Source: Lepidostoma basale (lineage: Eukaryota > Arthropoda > Insecta > Trichoptera > Lepidostomatidae). From it: a stretch of DNA of 64,000 nucleotides. The DNA is taken from NCBI GenBank assembly GCA_022606425.2, contig JAHDVF020000136.1, forward strand, positions 62,001-126,000, read 5' to 3'. Both the position numbers and the translations under genes were made by a program. The first letter of the stretch is position 1. Each line of letters begins with the position of its first letter. The notes beneath the pieces were generated by a model. The model worked only from the letters and a program-made list of their open reading frames with translations, ran no database searches and was not told the origin of the DNA. Of this stretch, positions 11,001 through 23,000 are shown piece after piece.

Positions 11001-14000
11001 AAAATAGTTTTCTAATAAAGAACATTTAAATGCACACCGTTTTGTAGATTGATTAATTGGCTAATCGACTTTAGTGCAAAAAAGTTATATCACTGAAGCT
11101 AATAAGAAACCCGGCGATTTTTTTCACGCGTTCTTTTATATGTTAATTAATTTATATAGATGTCTACATAGATGGCCAACATACATAGATGTCTACTAAA
11201 CTACATAGATGGCCAACTAAAACTGACACGTGAAGATAGATATGGATTTGAAGTATATATACATCTTCCAAAATTTGTCATGCATGATCATAATAACAAT
11301 GGTGGAATGGGGAATGTTGTAATTACATAAAGCGTGCGCTTAACCCAACCAATGACAGGTCATAAGTCCTGTAAACACCTTGATCATCCATATTCAGTTT
11401 GCGTCTTCGTCTCTATTGAGATACAATTAAATTTGAATTAACCACCCTTTGGTGAAAATCCAGGATTTCGTATACAAGTATAAGTATACATTCACAAATA
11501 TTTGTAATTATTCTGGTCAATTCTTTGGCATATAGAATGGAATAATACTCCTGGCGGCTTCTAACAATACGTTAATAGGCGACAGCCTTCGCATTGTGTT
11601 AATAAGGTAGTTTGCTAAATGCTGAAAATCATTCTCCATAGATGGCGTTAGTGGGTCGGTTGTATAGGTTAATCTTGAAAAGATTCACAAGTGCAATCAA
11701 ATCTACATAGATGGCCAACTAAAACTGACACGTGAAGATAGATATGGATTTGAAGTATATATACATCTTCCAAAATTTGTCATGCATGATTATAATAACA
11801 AAGGTAAAATGGGGAATGTTGTAATTACATAAAGCGTGCGCTTAACCCAACCTATAAGTCCTGTAAACACCTTGATCATCCATATTCAGTTTCCAGTTTG
11901 CGTCTTCGTCTCTATTCAGATACAATTAAAGTTAATTAATTACATTGTAAACTGCAGTATCAGAAGATCGGGAATACACGCCGAGTGATAATATGTTTTA
12001 TTGTTATTTTAGAGCAATTGGAATGCCAAATCAATTATACAAGTGTAAAAAAGTTAACAACGGAAAAAACAGATTTAGTTAGTTTGTGAAAAAAAGGCAA
12101 TTAAAGCACCGATTATATAATACATGGAGATCGATTATTGCTGATATGCGTGGGCCTTTGCCTTAACCTTGATTTTCAATTTTGACCGTGACTTTCAATA
12201 TAGATTCAAGCCACGTCACACAGAGTAGGTGACTTGAAGGTGAACAGTGTATTTTGGATGAAAATTATCGTTTCATAGGGTTCTTTCACTTCACGTTCAA
12301 CAAAATAAAAAATAAAACAGGATTGTTGCACTTTTTTTTTTTTTTTTAAATTGTGCTTTCATCATGACAGCATGAGCCAAATCGATGTAAAGAGTATTAT
12401 AGCTATCATAGTGATTCCCGCGACATGTGATAGGTAGCTAATCTATCGCCATTTTATTGTCAAGTGAACTCTACACCAGACCAAAGAAAGTGTGACAATC
12501 ACACTGCCCTCGCCGGGAATCGAACCCGAAACCTTCGGGGTGACAGTCAATGCACTTATCACTCAGACACGAAGGTCGTCAAGGTCGTCTCTTGTAGTAA
12601 GGTGCATTGTATTTTTTTATTAGTGAATTCTGTTACAATCATGATTCAGCTGTTAAGCCCCTTTTATTATATTTATTATTTAAATAATGTTTTATTATAT
12701 TTATTATTATTTAAATAATATTATTTAAATACCATATTTCATATTTCATACCCAATTTAAACATTTATACTTTGTTCTACTATACTTTTAAACCGATCGT
12801 TTTTTAAGCGGTCACATTTAGATTTTTAAGATTTAAAACACGTCTTAATGCGCCCTTGAGATGATTACATCACAAAAACGGCGCTTTAAAAGTTAGCATA
12901 TTATTATTATTATTATTATAATGATTTTTTTAAACTCCTTCCACTTTTGTCTTTGTTTCGCCAGGCTCGCTGGCATCGACAGACTGGTTTCTTCGACGAC
13001 ATCGGTAGACCCAGTCTGTCGATGCCAGCGAGCCTGGCGACACCGGTCGCTGTCGAAATAAAGACAAAAGTGGAAGTAGTTAAAAATACATAATTTTATT
13101 TCATTATTATTTAAAATGTACTTCCATCAAGAGATTTCAGTAAAATCATTTGGTTAAATTCTTGATTTTTGAATATTATATTTGAATGAAGGCGTCTATT
13201 TTCTAGAACATTTATTATATTATATGTGAATGATATGTTTCGCTTATCCAAAGCATTTTTGATAATGCTATTAGACATTTGATAATGCCTTAGACATTTG
13301 ATAATGCCTTAGACAGACGAAATATGTCATTCACATAAATTATAATAAAACTTCTAGACTATATAACTTTTCATTCTTATAGATTATAATATTTTATATG
13401 GTGTTTTATATGACGACCTTCGTGGCCGAGTGGTAAGTGCATGACTATAAAACCGAAGGTTCCTGGTTCGACTCCTTGCAATGGCAGTATGATTGTCACA
13501 CTGTCATTGGTCTGGTAAAATTCACGTGACAATAAAATGGCGATAGATTAGAATCACGAGAATCAATATGATCGCTATACCCTTTACGTCGATTTGGCTC
13601 ACGATGTAATGATATAAAGAGCGATTCAACAAAATAATAATAATAAATTTTCCATAAGTAATTAATACAGTAATATAACATTGAGATTATCAACACAAAA
13701 TGGTATCTAAACAGCTGATACACGTTTAAAACGCTAACATTGTTTATTTGTTATAATATATATTTTTTATGGTTTGCTAATATTTCCACGACAAGAATGA
13801 AGGATACCCTATATACTTTATATAACATTACAATGTGAGGACAAGTGTATATACATGGCAAACATATGCACTGCAGTAATTACGCTTTATCGTACCGTGA
13901 GGTACGTGGACCGATCGTGACTATACAAATATGTTCAGGCCTGGAACCAAACCGAAGTGCTGTATAACGAATAAGGTAGTCTAGTTAACTGAAGGAGTAT

Positions 14001-17000
14001 TATGATTGTTATTCTGAAAGTGAGGGATGTCTTTTTCTATATCTAATGAAAAAGAGATCAATGAACTTGAACGCTATTTAAAAAAGGTAATTCTCTTTAT
14101 GTTCACGAACAAAAAAACGCACAGGCAAATGGTATGTGACTTTATTAAAAGGGTAACGAAAACAAACCATCGTCTACACCCGAGGTTCCCGAACTTTTTT
14201 GTCTTTTTTGCCCCTTGCCGATTTTTTTCTAATTCGTGTAGACCCCCTGCTTTCCTAATTGATTTTTAGAATTGATTGCTTCGAATCGTTTTCGATCGTT
14301 CAATTTTCGCCATGAATTTAAAAAATATATTTATTTTTTATATATTTTTTAAAACCCTTTATTGTTTTTTAAAACCTTTCATGGTTGTCTCTTCTTAAAA
14401 ATAAATAATTTAAACGGAACAAGATGGAAGAGCGAAGAAAACGTCGCAAACGACTATCATGATAAAATCAGTCAAATATTAAACGTCGTGAGAAAGCAAC
14501 AGCTATCGCCAACGTCGGGGTACCTGACAAGGCACTATTAGAAGACGATTACATGTCTGCCACGTGAGGAGTCGCAGAAATCGACGTGCGTGTATAACAC
14601 GACATAAGAATGTCGAGGAGTCGAAAAAAGTACGCGAGGAAAAACCTGTGTGGCGGTCCACTCTTTCTGCCAACCCCTTCCGTAAAACCGATAAAGCAAT
14701 TGCGTTTTCATTATAATTTATAAATGGAGTTTACAAAATAAAAATTACATAATAAATACTCTCAGTGTTATTTTTGGTTAAAATTTATTAGAGATACTCG
14801 TAATTATAAAGTGCAAACAGTGTGTCATAAAATTCTTTAAAAATATCGTATATTGAATTCGAAAAAGGTCCCTCCAGAGGGATTTATGCATGTTTATGTC
14901 TGAAATGAGGGCGTAATAGTTTGAGAAACAATGGTATCTATAAAAATAAACGTTTAAGAGGGCCTTCTCCGAGGTACTAAAAAAGGTATTTGAATTAATC
15001 CTGCGGGCTATTAAAAAAAATACATCCTGTAATCACTAAGGTTGTTAATTTTTTATGCATTGTATTGTACAGTTTGGGTCTAAGATAATAATGTCTATGT
15101 GCGAAAGAAGGTTTAGACTTTAGTTATGTATAGCTAGGTCTTTTAAGAGTGCTGTACCTACGTTTGTAGAAAATTTTCAGTTTGACCTTAAAGTTGAAAC
15201 CCATATAACAGCATCTCGAGCCCTTGATACAGTGATTTAAACAAATTGAATAATAAATAATTAAAATTTCTACAATATTCATAAATATTATCTTGACCTA
15301 GGTGTCTCTTCTGTGATAAAGACATTTTGATTCGAATAGACATAGTGATTTTAAAATAGGCATTAAATAATCCTGGGATCCGATATTCTCTGATGGTGGA
15401 GCGACTGCAGAAAAAAATTCTGCGCTTTCTTTACCTCAGGGAGCGCGGTTATTACCTGTGTCTCTTTCCGACTGAATACTTGCTAGGTATGCTAAGCTAC
15501 CAATCATTAGAGAGAAGGAGGAATATCTGCAAACGATCTGGAATTATATGCCTGTCATGTTTGTAATTTTTATTAAAATAAATGAAATGAAATCCTTTGT
15601 TTTGGAGATCCACTTTAATATTTCAACATTCATATCTGTTTAAATAAAAACACTATGATAATATAAGAACAGTTGATTGTAAAATCTAACGATGCTAACG
15701 TCGGTTAGCGAAATAGCGGTCGTGACAATTTCGAAAGAAATTTAATCAATGGTATAACATTTGCGCCATCTAAAAGAACATTATTTGTCATATTATTTTT
15801 ATTTTGTTATGTTATTTTATACCTTTGTATTTTATATTATTTATTTAAGATTTATTTTGTGGACGTTGGACGATCGAAGTGTGCGCAGGAGATGCCTATT
15901 GGTGGCGATGAGGTTCGCAACCCATCACATCGCATCTCTCGCGGGGGCGAAAAGAAAAGGATGGAGGGCCGCATCGGTTAAAGTGTGGAAATCCATTCTT
16001 TCTGCCTACCCCATTCGGGGAGACAGCGAGATGGTTGGTTAGTTGGTTAGAAGGTGGTATTTATTTTCTTTTAGAACATGACCCAAATATAAAACCTTTC
16101 TAACCTTCAAACTAAACAACAGCTGATAAAAAGGAAACTAACTAACTTAACTAACTAACTTACCATCACGCCGTCTCCCTGGAGGGGTAGGCATAAAGAA
16201 TGGAACGCCACACTGTTCTGCCCTTACATACTTCTCTCGATTCCTCTACATTCATACATCTTGTCATGCACGCACGTCGATTGCTTCGATTCCTCACGTG
16301 ACCGACATTCAATATTTGAATGATTTGACCTGCCACGTTTTTCTCGGTCTTCCTCTATTTCTAGCTCCGTTCACGCCGTTTACATATACCTTCTTTACCA
16401 TTCTGTCTTCACTCATTCTTTCCATGTGTCCAAACCATCTTAATGACCCTTTCCTTATTTTGTTCATAACACTTTCATTCGCACCACATTCACTTCTTAT
16501 ACTTGCATTTGTCACTCTATCATAAACAGATTTGACACACATTCGTCTTAGAGATCTCATTTCTACTGCATTTATTATACTTTTATCCTTATTTTGCCAG
16601 TTCCATGCTTCACTTCCATACATAAGGGTCGGCACAAGAACACCTTTGTGCACTGCCATCTTAGCTTTTTTGGATAGGCTTTTGTTTGCGATGATAATCG
16701 GAAAAATAAAATTTATTGAAAAGGTTTTTTTTTATTTCACAGACTGGCTGGTTTTTGAATCCTATTTTCGCTGAGAAAGGCGACTATCCTCAAATAATGC
16801 GCGACGAGATAGACAGGCTGAGCAAGGAACAAGGCTTCCAGCAAACCCGGCTCCCGGTGTTCACTCCTGAAGAGGTCCAGGCACTGAAGGGAAGTTCCGA
16901 TTTCATGGGGGTCAACTACTACACGTCCGTTGTGTACAAGAACACGGGGAAGAGGCCCGATAGGGATGTGCCTTCCCACGAGAACGATCTGGGGTACTTG

Positions 17001-20000
17001 TACTACCAACCCGAGGAATGGGAAGTCGGCGGCTCCACCTGGTTGAAGGTATGTAATTACTTATACAAGAAAACATGTTTGCTAATTGATCTATTTATCG
17101 ATACCATTATTACGCTTCATATTTTTTGTATCATTAGCATTGTTAACCTTTTACGTTTTTGAAGTATCGATTATTTAAAGTAACACATATTTCTTTTTAA
17201 ACAATTCACACTGTATGTATTTTTATATCTTGTTTTCCTCGTATTTAAATTCATCTTTAAATCAATCAAATGATTTTACTGAAATCTCTTGATGGAAGTT
17301 TATTTTAAATAATAATTAAATAAAAAAATGACGACCTTCGTGGCAGAGTGGTTAGAGCTCTGACTTCCATTCCGAAGGTCCCGGGTTCGTTTCCCGGCGA
17401 TGGCAGTGTGATTGTCACACTGTCTTTGGCATGGTGTAGAATTCACGTGACAATAAAATGGCGATAGATTAGCTACTTATCACATGTCATGTGAATCATC
17501 AATATAATATAATAGCTAAAAATAAAAAGTGTATACAGTAATTGGGTTCAGACGACCTGTTGTAAACAAGAAAGAAAAAAAAAACGATGTTTTTTTCACT
17601 ACTTCCACTTTTGTCTTTATTTAGACAGCGACCGGTTTCGCCAAGATCGCTAGCCAAGATCAAGAGCCTAGCGAAACCGGTCGCTGTAGAAATAAAGACA
17701 AAAGTGAATGTAGTTATAAAAAAGCTCGTTTTATTTAATCATCTTTAAATAATATATATTTTTTATTTTTCATGATTAATCTCTCTTTACATATTTTTTT
17801 TGTTTTGATTGTAATATTTCTGAGTTGAAAGATTTTTTTAACCTTAGAATATCTAAACATGTCATTCCTAAATTCTGTTAATTTTTTATTATTTAATTTA
17901 TTTAGTTAAAACATTTCTTACAACTAATATATAACATTTTAAATAAATTTGTTATAATAGTAAAAATATTTAATAAAATACAAAAAGGCAGAATACACAA
18001 AAATAAGAAATTTAATTAAAAAAGATCCCTCAAAAACTTGGTTCCGGAACTTGTGAACATATTCAGAGTCTTTCATGACTTGCGGCAAGTTATTAAACAC
18101 TTTTTAACCCTTATAAACTAAAATAAAACTTCATTTACAAGGGTGTCAGAGTGTTTAAATTCGTTTCAATCATTTAATATGGATTTTAACATCACGAAAC
18201 AAAAAATAATAATATAACACTTTGTAGCAAACCAATCTGTAGGATTGAAACATGAAAAAAACCGAACAACCTTCATCCACAAGTAAAAATTTACCGTTAT
18301 TAATAATTATTGTTTGCGTATTTTTGATACTGGCAATATCTATGGAGGTGTGTCTGTGTGGTGTTTACATTTTTTTTACATTCGCAGTAATAATTACTTT
18401 AATATTATGTAAATCATTGCTGGACCGAAAATAATAATGATATCGACTATAAAACTCCCCACAGCAACATATAATCCAAGTAGTATAATCATCTATTTTT
18501 TTGGTTTTTAAAAATATTGTGTCTGTTTTCAATTTCAAGTTTTTTAATCAGATCCGTGTCATGTTTTCTAATCAAAATCAAAGGGTAAAATATATTTATA
18601 TTTCGAAGAATTGTGATACTTGATAGGTTTTGTTTTTTAATCAAATTATATTTGATAATTCTTAAGAAAGACGAAACATATCATTCTCATAAACTATAAT
18701 AAAACTTCTAGAAAAAAAACTTAAATCCCCCTCGCCCTCTTAAGGAGGGACACTCCGGGTCATAAATTTAGCCCCATCATAAAACAAATACCAAATCACA
18801 TTCCAACAATGTTTGCTACAGACGTAAGAGGAATAGCCATTAGAGCTGAACCTCTATAAGCCAGAAGATTCAAGTGCATGTCCAAGTCCAGACGTTTTTT
18901 TCTTCTTCTTATTCCTCTTAGTTAAGGTCGTATGACCTGTTTGTGACGGTGATTTGTCCTGGGATGATGATGTCCAGCCATCTCTCCATCTATTTGGCGG
19001 CCTTCCTGGTAGTCTCTTGCTGCTTGGGTTTTCACCTTTAACCATTTTTGTAATTATTATATTATTCATGCGGTCCACGTGGTCTCTCCAAAAGCGCCTT
19101 CTGCTTCTTCCCCATCTCACTATGTCCTCAACACCACAGACAGACCTTGTGTTTTTATTTCTGATCCGATCTCTGGGGGTTTTGCTTGCTGAGTGTAGGG
19201 TTCGCATTTCTGCTACTCTAAGAAAGTTTTTAGTTCTATCGGCTCTGACCTCTATTCTATATGTTTATATCTTGACTTTACTTTGCAGACGTTTTCATTC
19301 ATATTAATTATTTAATATAGAGTATTACATCATTGTTCAAGAAACAATAAAAATGTATTTTTTTCCCTTTTCTACTTCTTCTTCTTCTTCTGGGCACTAC
19401 ATTCCGATGTGGGATTTGGCCTCTTCAACAGTCCTTCACTGGTTCGTGGTCGCGAAATATAAAAAAAAGACCAATTGGCATCAAAAACTATTATTTTACT
19501 TTTTGTACATACTTGGTACCTTTGTAAGGTACAGCCTTCAATTAATAATGTTGAAGTATCATAGTGTTTCGGCCAAAACAATGGACTCTCATTAATTTTG
19601 TTATAATTTGTATGTGATGAAGCTATTACCATTTATTAATCTGCTTTGCTACCTGGCATCAGTGTAATAAACCGTATATTGATTTATAAACATTCCATCT
19701 ATTATCTAACCGATACGATATTTTTATATAGATTCGTCCTCACGGTCTGCGTGACATGCTCAACTGGGTGAAGGGTAAGTACGGCGACATGGAGGTCTAC
19801 ATCACAGAGATCGGCTACTCCTCCAAGCAAGGCTATATGGACGAGGAGAGGGTCAACTTCATTCACCAGCACCTGGATGCCACCTTGGACGCCATTGACG
19901 ACGGTGTAAACGTTTCCTGCTTCACGGTCTGGAGTCTCATGGACAACTTTGAATGGAGCAGCGGATACCAGTAAGTAACTATTTCATCTTACGAACATGC

Positions 20001-23000
20001 ACGGGTACATGTCGTTTACAGGAGGCTGTTATAGGGCGCAGCGGCCCCCTTTTGTCAGCCTCACTCGTTCACTTTCTAGGCCTCCCGGTCCATCCAGGAC
20101 TGACATTAACAGTTATATTATTTAAGAGAATCAAAGGAGACACTAGGCGATATTTGAGCAACTCTATTTTTCCCCTATGCTCAGCACTCATACATAACAC
20201 TTAACCTTTCCCTTACGGTGCTAAAATAAAAACGTGCGTTCCGGTGTAGGGTAGTAGTACGCGTTAAAAAATTTGCGATTTTAAATCGGAAAAATAGGAA
20301 AATTCATAGCTAATCCCCTTATATAATTATAATTGAAGTCAAAAATTAGAATAATTGAGATTTAATTGCTAAAAACATTAAAAAACCATCATGCAACGCT
20401 CACGGAAAGGGAATAGACCTGCTCTGGTTGCAAGCCCGAAAGCGACTGCCACCACTGCTGGCGTGGCGGGACGGCGAGAGTGAGAACACTGAGCTAGGAC
20501 ATATGCAAGAGTGAGATGCGAATATAGTGTGGCGCACTGAAAGCGCTGTTTATACGCGACTTTGTTTTCGATTTTCACAAAATACCTCCGATGTACCCGA
20601 TAAATTCTGATTATTATTAATATTATTTTTTAAATCAATTCGTAAATATATTATGGAGGAATACCTTAAATCTTAACCTTGTATTTATTATATTTATAGA
20701 GATATTGATGGTTTTTAGAAGCAACGCGTAGAAGATACCCATCATAGGGAAGGGAGGGTTTAAGCACTTTATGGTATATAACAACATCATTCATTATATA
20801 GCAATGATACTTTCTTAATGTTAAAATTTAAAACACTGTTATAATATCACAATTTATTTTTATTCACTGAGAGTGCCGCGACAGCTATTTCGCCAACCGA
20901 TGTTGGCTGTAAATAATGGACTATTTAATAATACTTTGGTCATTTTATTAATAAGGCACAAATCCGCATTTTAATATAATTTTATAACGTTTGACTATCA
21001 GAAGGACTAACATTATTTTCACTCAAGCTGTTTCGGGGTTCTATTTAGAACTCTTTTATTCTGGAGCCAATATGTCTATTTGTCGCGGATAGTTACCTCC
21101 GTCAACGCCGACATCAATTGTCCTACAGTTGTTTATTTTCTAGATTATCATTGTTTGTTTTCTAGAAGTTTTATTATAGCTACAGCTGTTTTGCCAACCT
21201 ATATTGGCATCACGTGTTACAGACGACTTGTTTGTAACACCAACCTCACAACAGCATAAGTTGGTAAAACAGCTGTTGCGACAATCTCATAAAAATTAAT
21301 AATTACAGTGTTTCAAAATTAAAACATTTAATGTTTTTTTTTATATACTCGTAGTATCTTAAGGCCTGATTTGTTTTTACAATTAAAATTTACCAAAGCA
21401 ATTTTCTATTTACATTATTCATTTTGTTTCATACAGCCGTTATTCTTCTTCTTCGCGTGCCGTATCAAGTCCCCCCGACGTTGGCAATCACTCTGGCGAA
21501 GGTTTCTCTATCTTGCGCAACCCGGAACAGCTCCCCCACATGTCGCATCCCGGTCCAGTCTCTTATGTTGCACAGCCATGACGTTTTCCTTCTACCAGGA
21601 CCACGCTGCCCCTCAATTTTTCCCATTAATCTCCCCGCAGAATGTGACCCAGATATGAAATTTTACTGACCCTAACGTCCTTTAGCAGTTGTCTACTACA
21701 ATTGGGTCTCCTCAAAACCTCCAAATTGCTGACGAAAACTGTCCACGGTATGCGAAGCATTCTCCTGTGCAATCACATCAAGAATGCTTCCAACCGGTTC
21801 ATAGTGTGCACTTTCAGGGTCCAAGTCTCCCAGCCATTGAGTGATACAGACCAGACATAGCACTTCAACATTATCTGCCTAAGTTTCAAGTTCAAGTTGT
21901 CATTGCAGTCTGATTTGTTTTTACGATTAAAATTTACCACAACAATTTTCTATTCAAATTATTCATTTTGTTTCATGCAGCCGTTATTAACATAATCATA
22001 AAGTTTTCAGATTAGCAATAAACAATATGTTTACAATATGCACAAGTGTTTTATGCATTATTTGCATTTAGTTAGCCAATCTTAATTCAGCTTTTTCAAC
22101 ATAAGCGAATAAATGTAATACAAAATAAAATATCCATGAAATGTTTTTTTTCTATAGCGGTCCTTACACGATTAATATTATTGACAATACCAGAATTGCC
22201 AATAATAATGATATATTATATGATAATGCTTTAGAAGGGCGAAACATGTCATTCCCATAAAATACAGGGTGAGGCATAATAACTTCCTTTTTTAAATGCG
22301 CGCCATTCAGTCGGTTGATGTCGTAACGGAGCGCTAGTAATCTCGTTCGAGAGGCGGAACTATAAAGTTTTTTCCCGACACAGTTTCGTCGGTATCATGC
22401 GTTGGAACAGTGAGGAGCGTGCGTTTGCCGTTGAGGCCTACTTTTCGAACGGATGTTCAAGGGTGCGGCAGCATAACTTCCTTTTTTCAAAACTTAATAA
22501 AACCAATTCACAGTGGAGTTCTGGTTCCAACCCTTATGTATGCAAGCGAAGCATGGAACTGGCAGAAGAAAGATGAGAGCAGAATAAATGCGGTAGAGAT
22601 GAGGTCCCTAAGACGTATGTGTGGTAGAACGATGTACGACAGAATCTCAAATGCTGATATTAGGAAGGAATGTAGAGCGAAAGAAGGTATTATGAACCAA
22701 ATTATGAAACGTTCGCTGCGTTGGTTCGGACATATGGAGCGCATGGGTGAAGAAAGAATGGTTAAAAAAGTATACGTTAACAATGTAAATGGAGTAAGAA
22801 GTCGAGGTAGACCGAGGAAAACATGGCATGACCAAATTAATCAAATATTAATAGTTGGTCATGTCAGAAGCCGGAAGAATCGACGTGCGTGTATGACTCG
22901 ATGTATGAATGTGGAGGAAGCTAGAGAGGTGTGCCAGGATAGAGTAGTGTGGCGGTCCATTCTCTCTGCCTACCCCAGCGGGGAAACGGCGTGATGGTTT

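Larger units (their letters stand above)
8019..16742 (+). other. gene A intron (8.7 kb), repeat-filled
   Basis: Begins GTAAGT and ends TTTCACAG. It holds RTE copies on both strands, SINEs, foldback families A-F and the ribozyme palindrome at 8705-8890, all listed separately. No further GH1 exon was found in it. Confidence 0.85.

Noticed and set aside
14027..14269. Exon of an unknown gene (MSFSISNEKEINELERYLKK)
   Set aside because: A possible donor follows, but no acceptor partner or homologous family is recognised; kept only as a remark.
16737..17009. 90-codon minus-strand gene
   Set aside because: It is the reverse of the gene A exon 16743-17048, which has correct splice sites and GH1 motifs.
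17331..17410. Possible functional tRNA gene
   Set aside because: A and B boxes are present, but the anticodon arm does not form a normal tRNA cloverleaf and the same head is repeated with SINE bodies; it is a tRNA-derived SINE.
18252..18434. Small membrane-protein gene
   Set aside because: Only a hydrophobic 60-codon frame in AT-rich intron DNA; no family, no partner exon, no other support.
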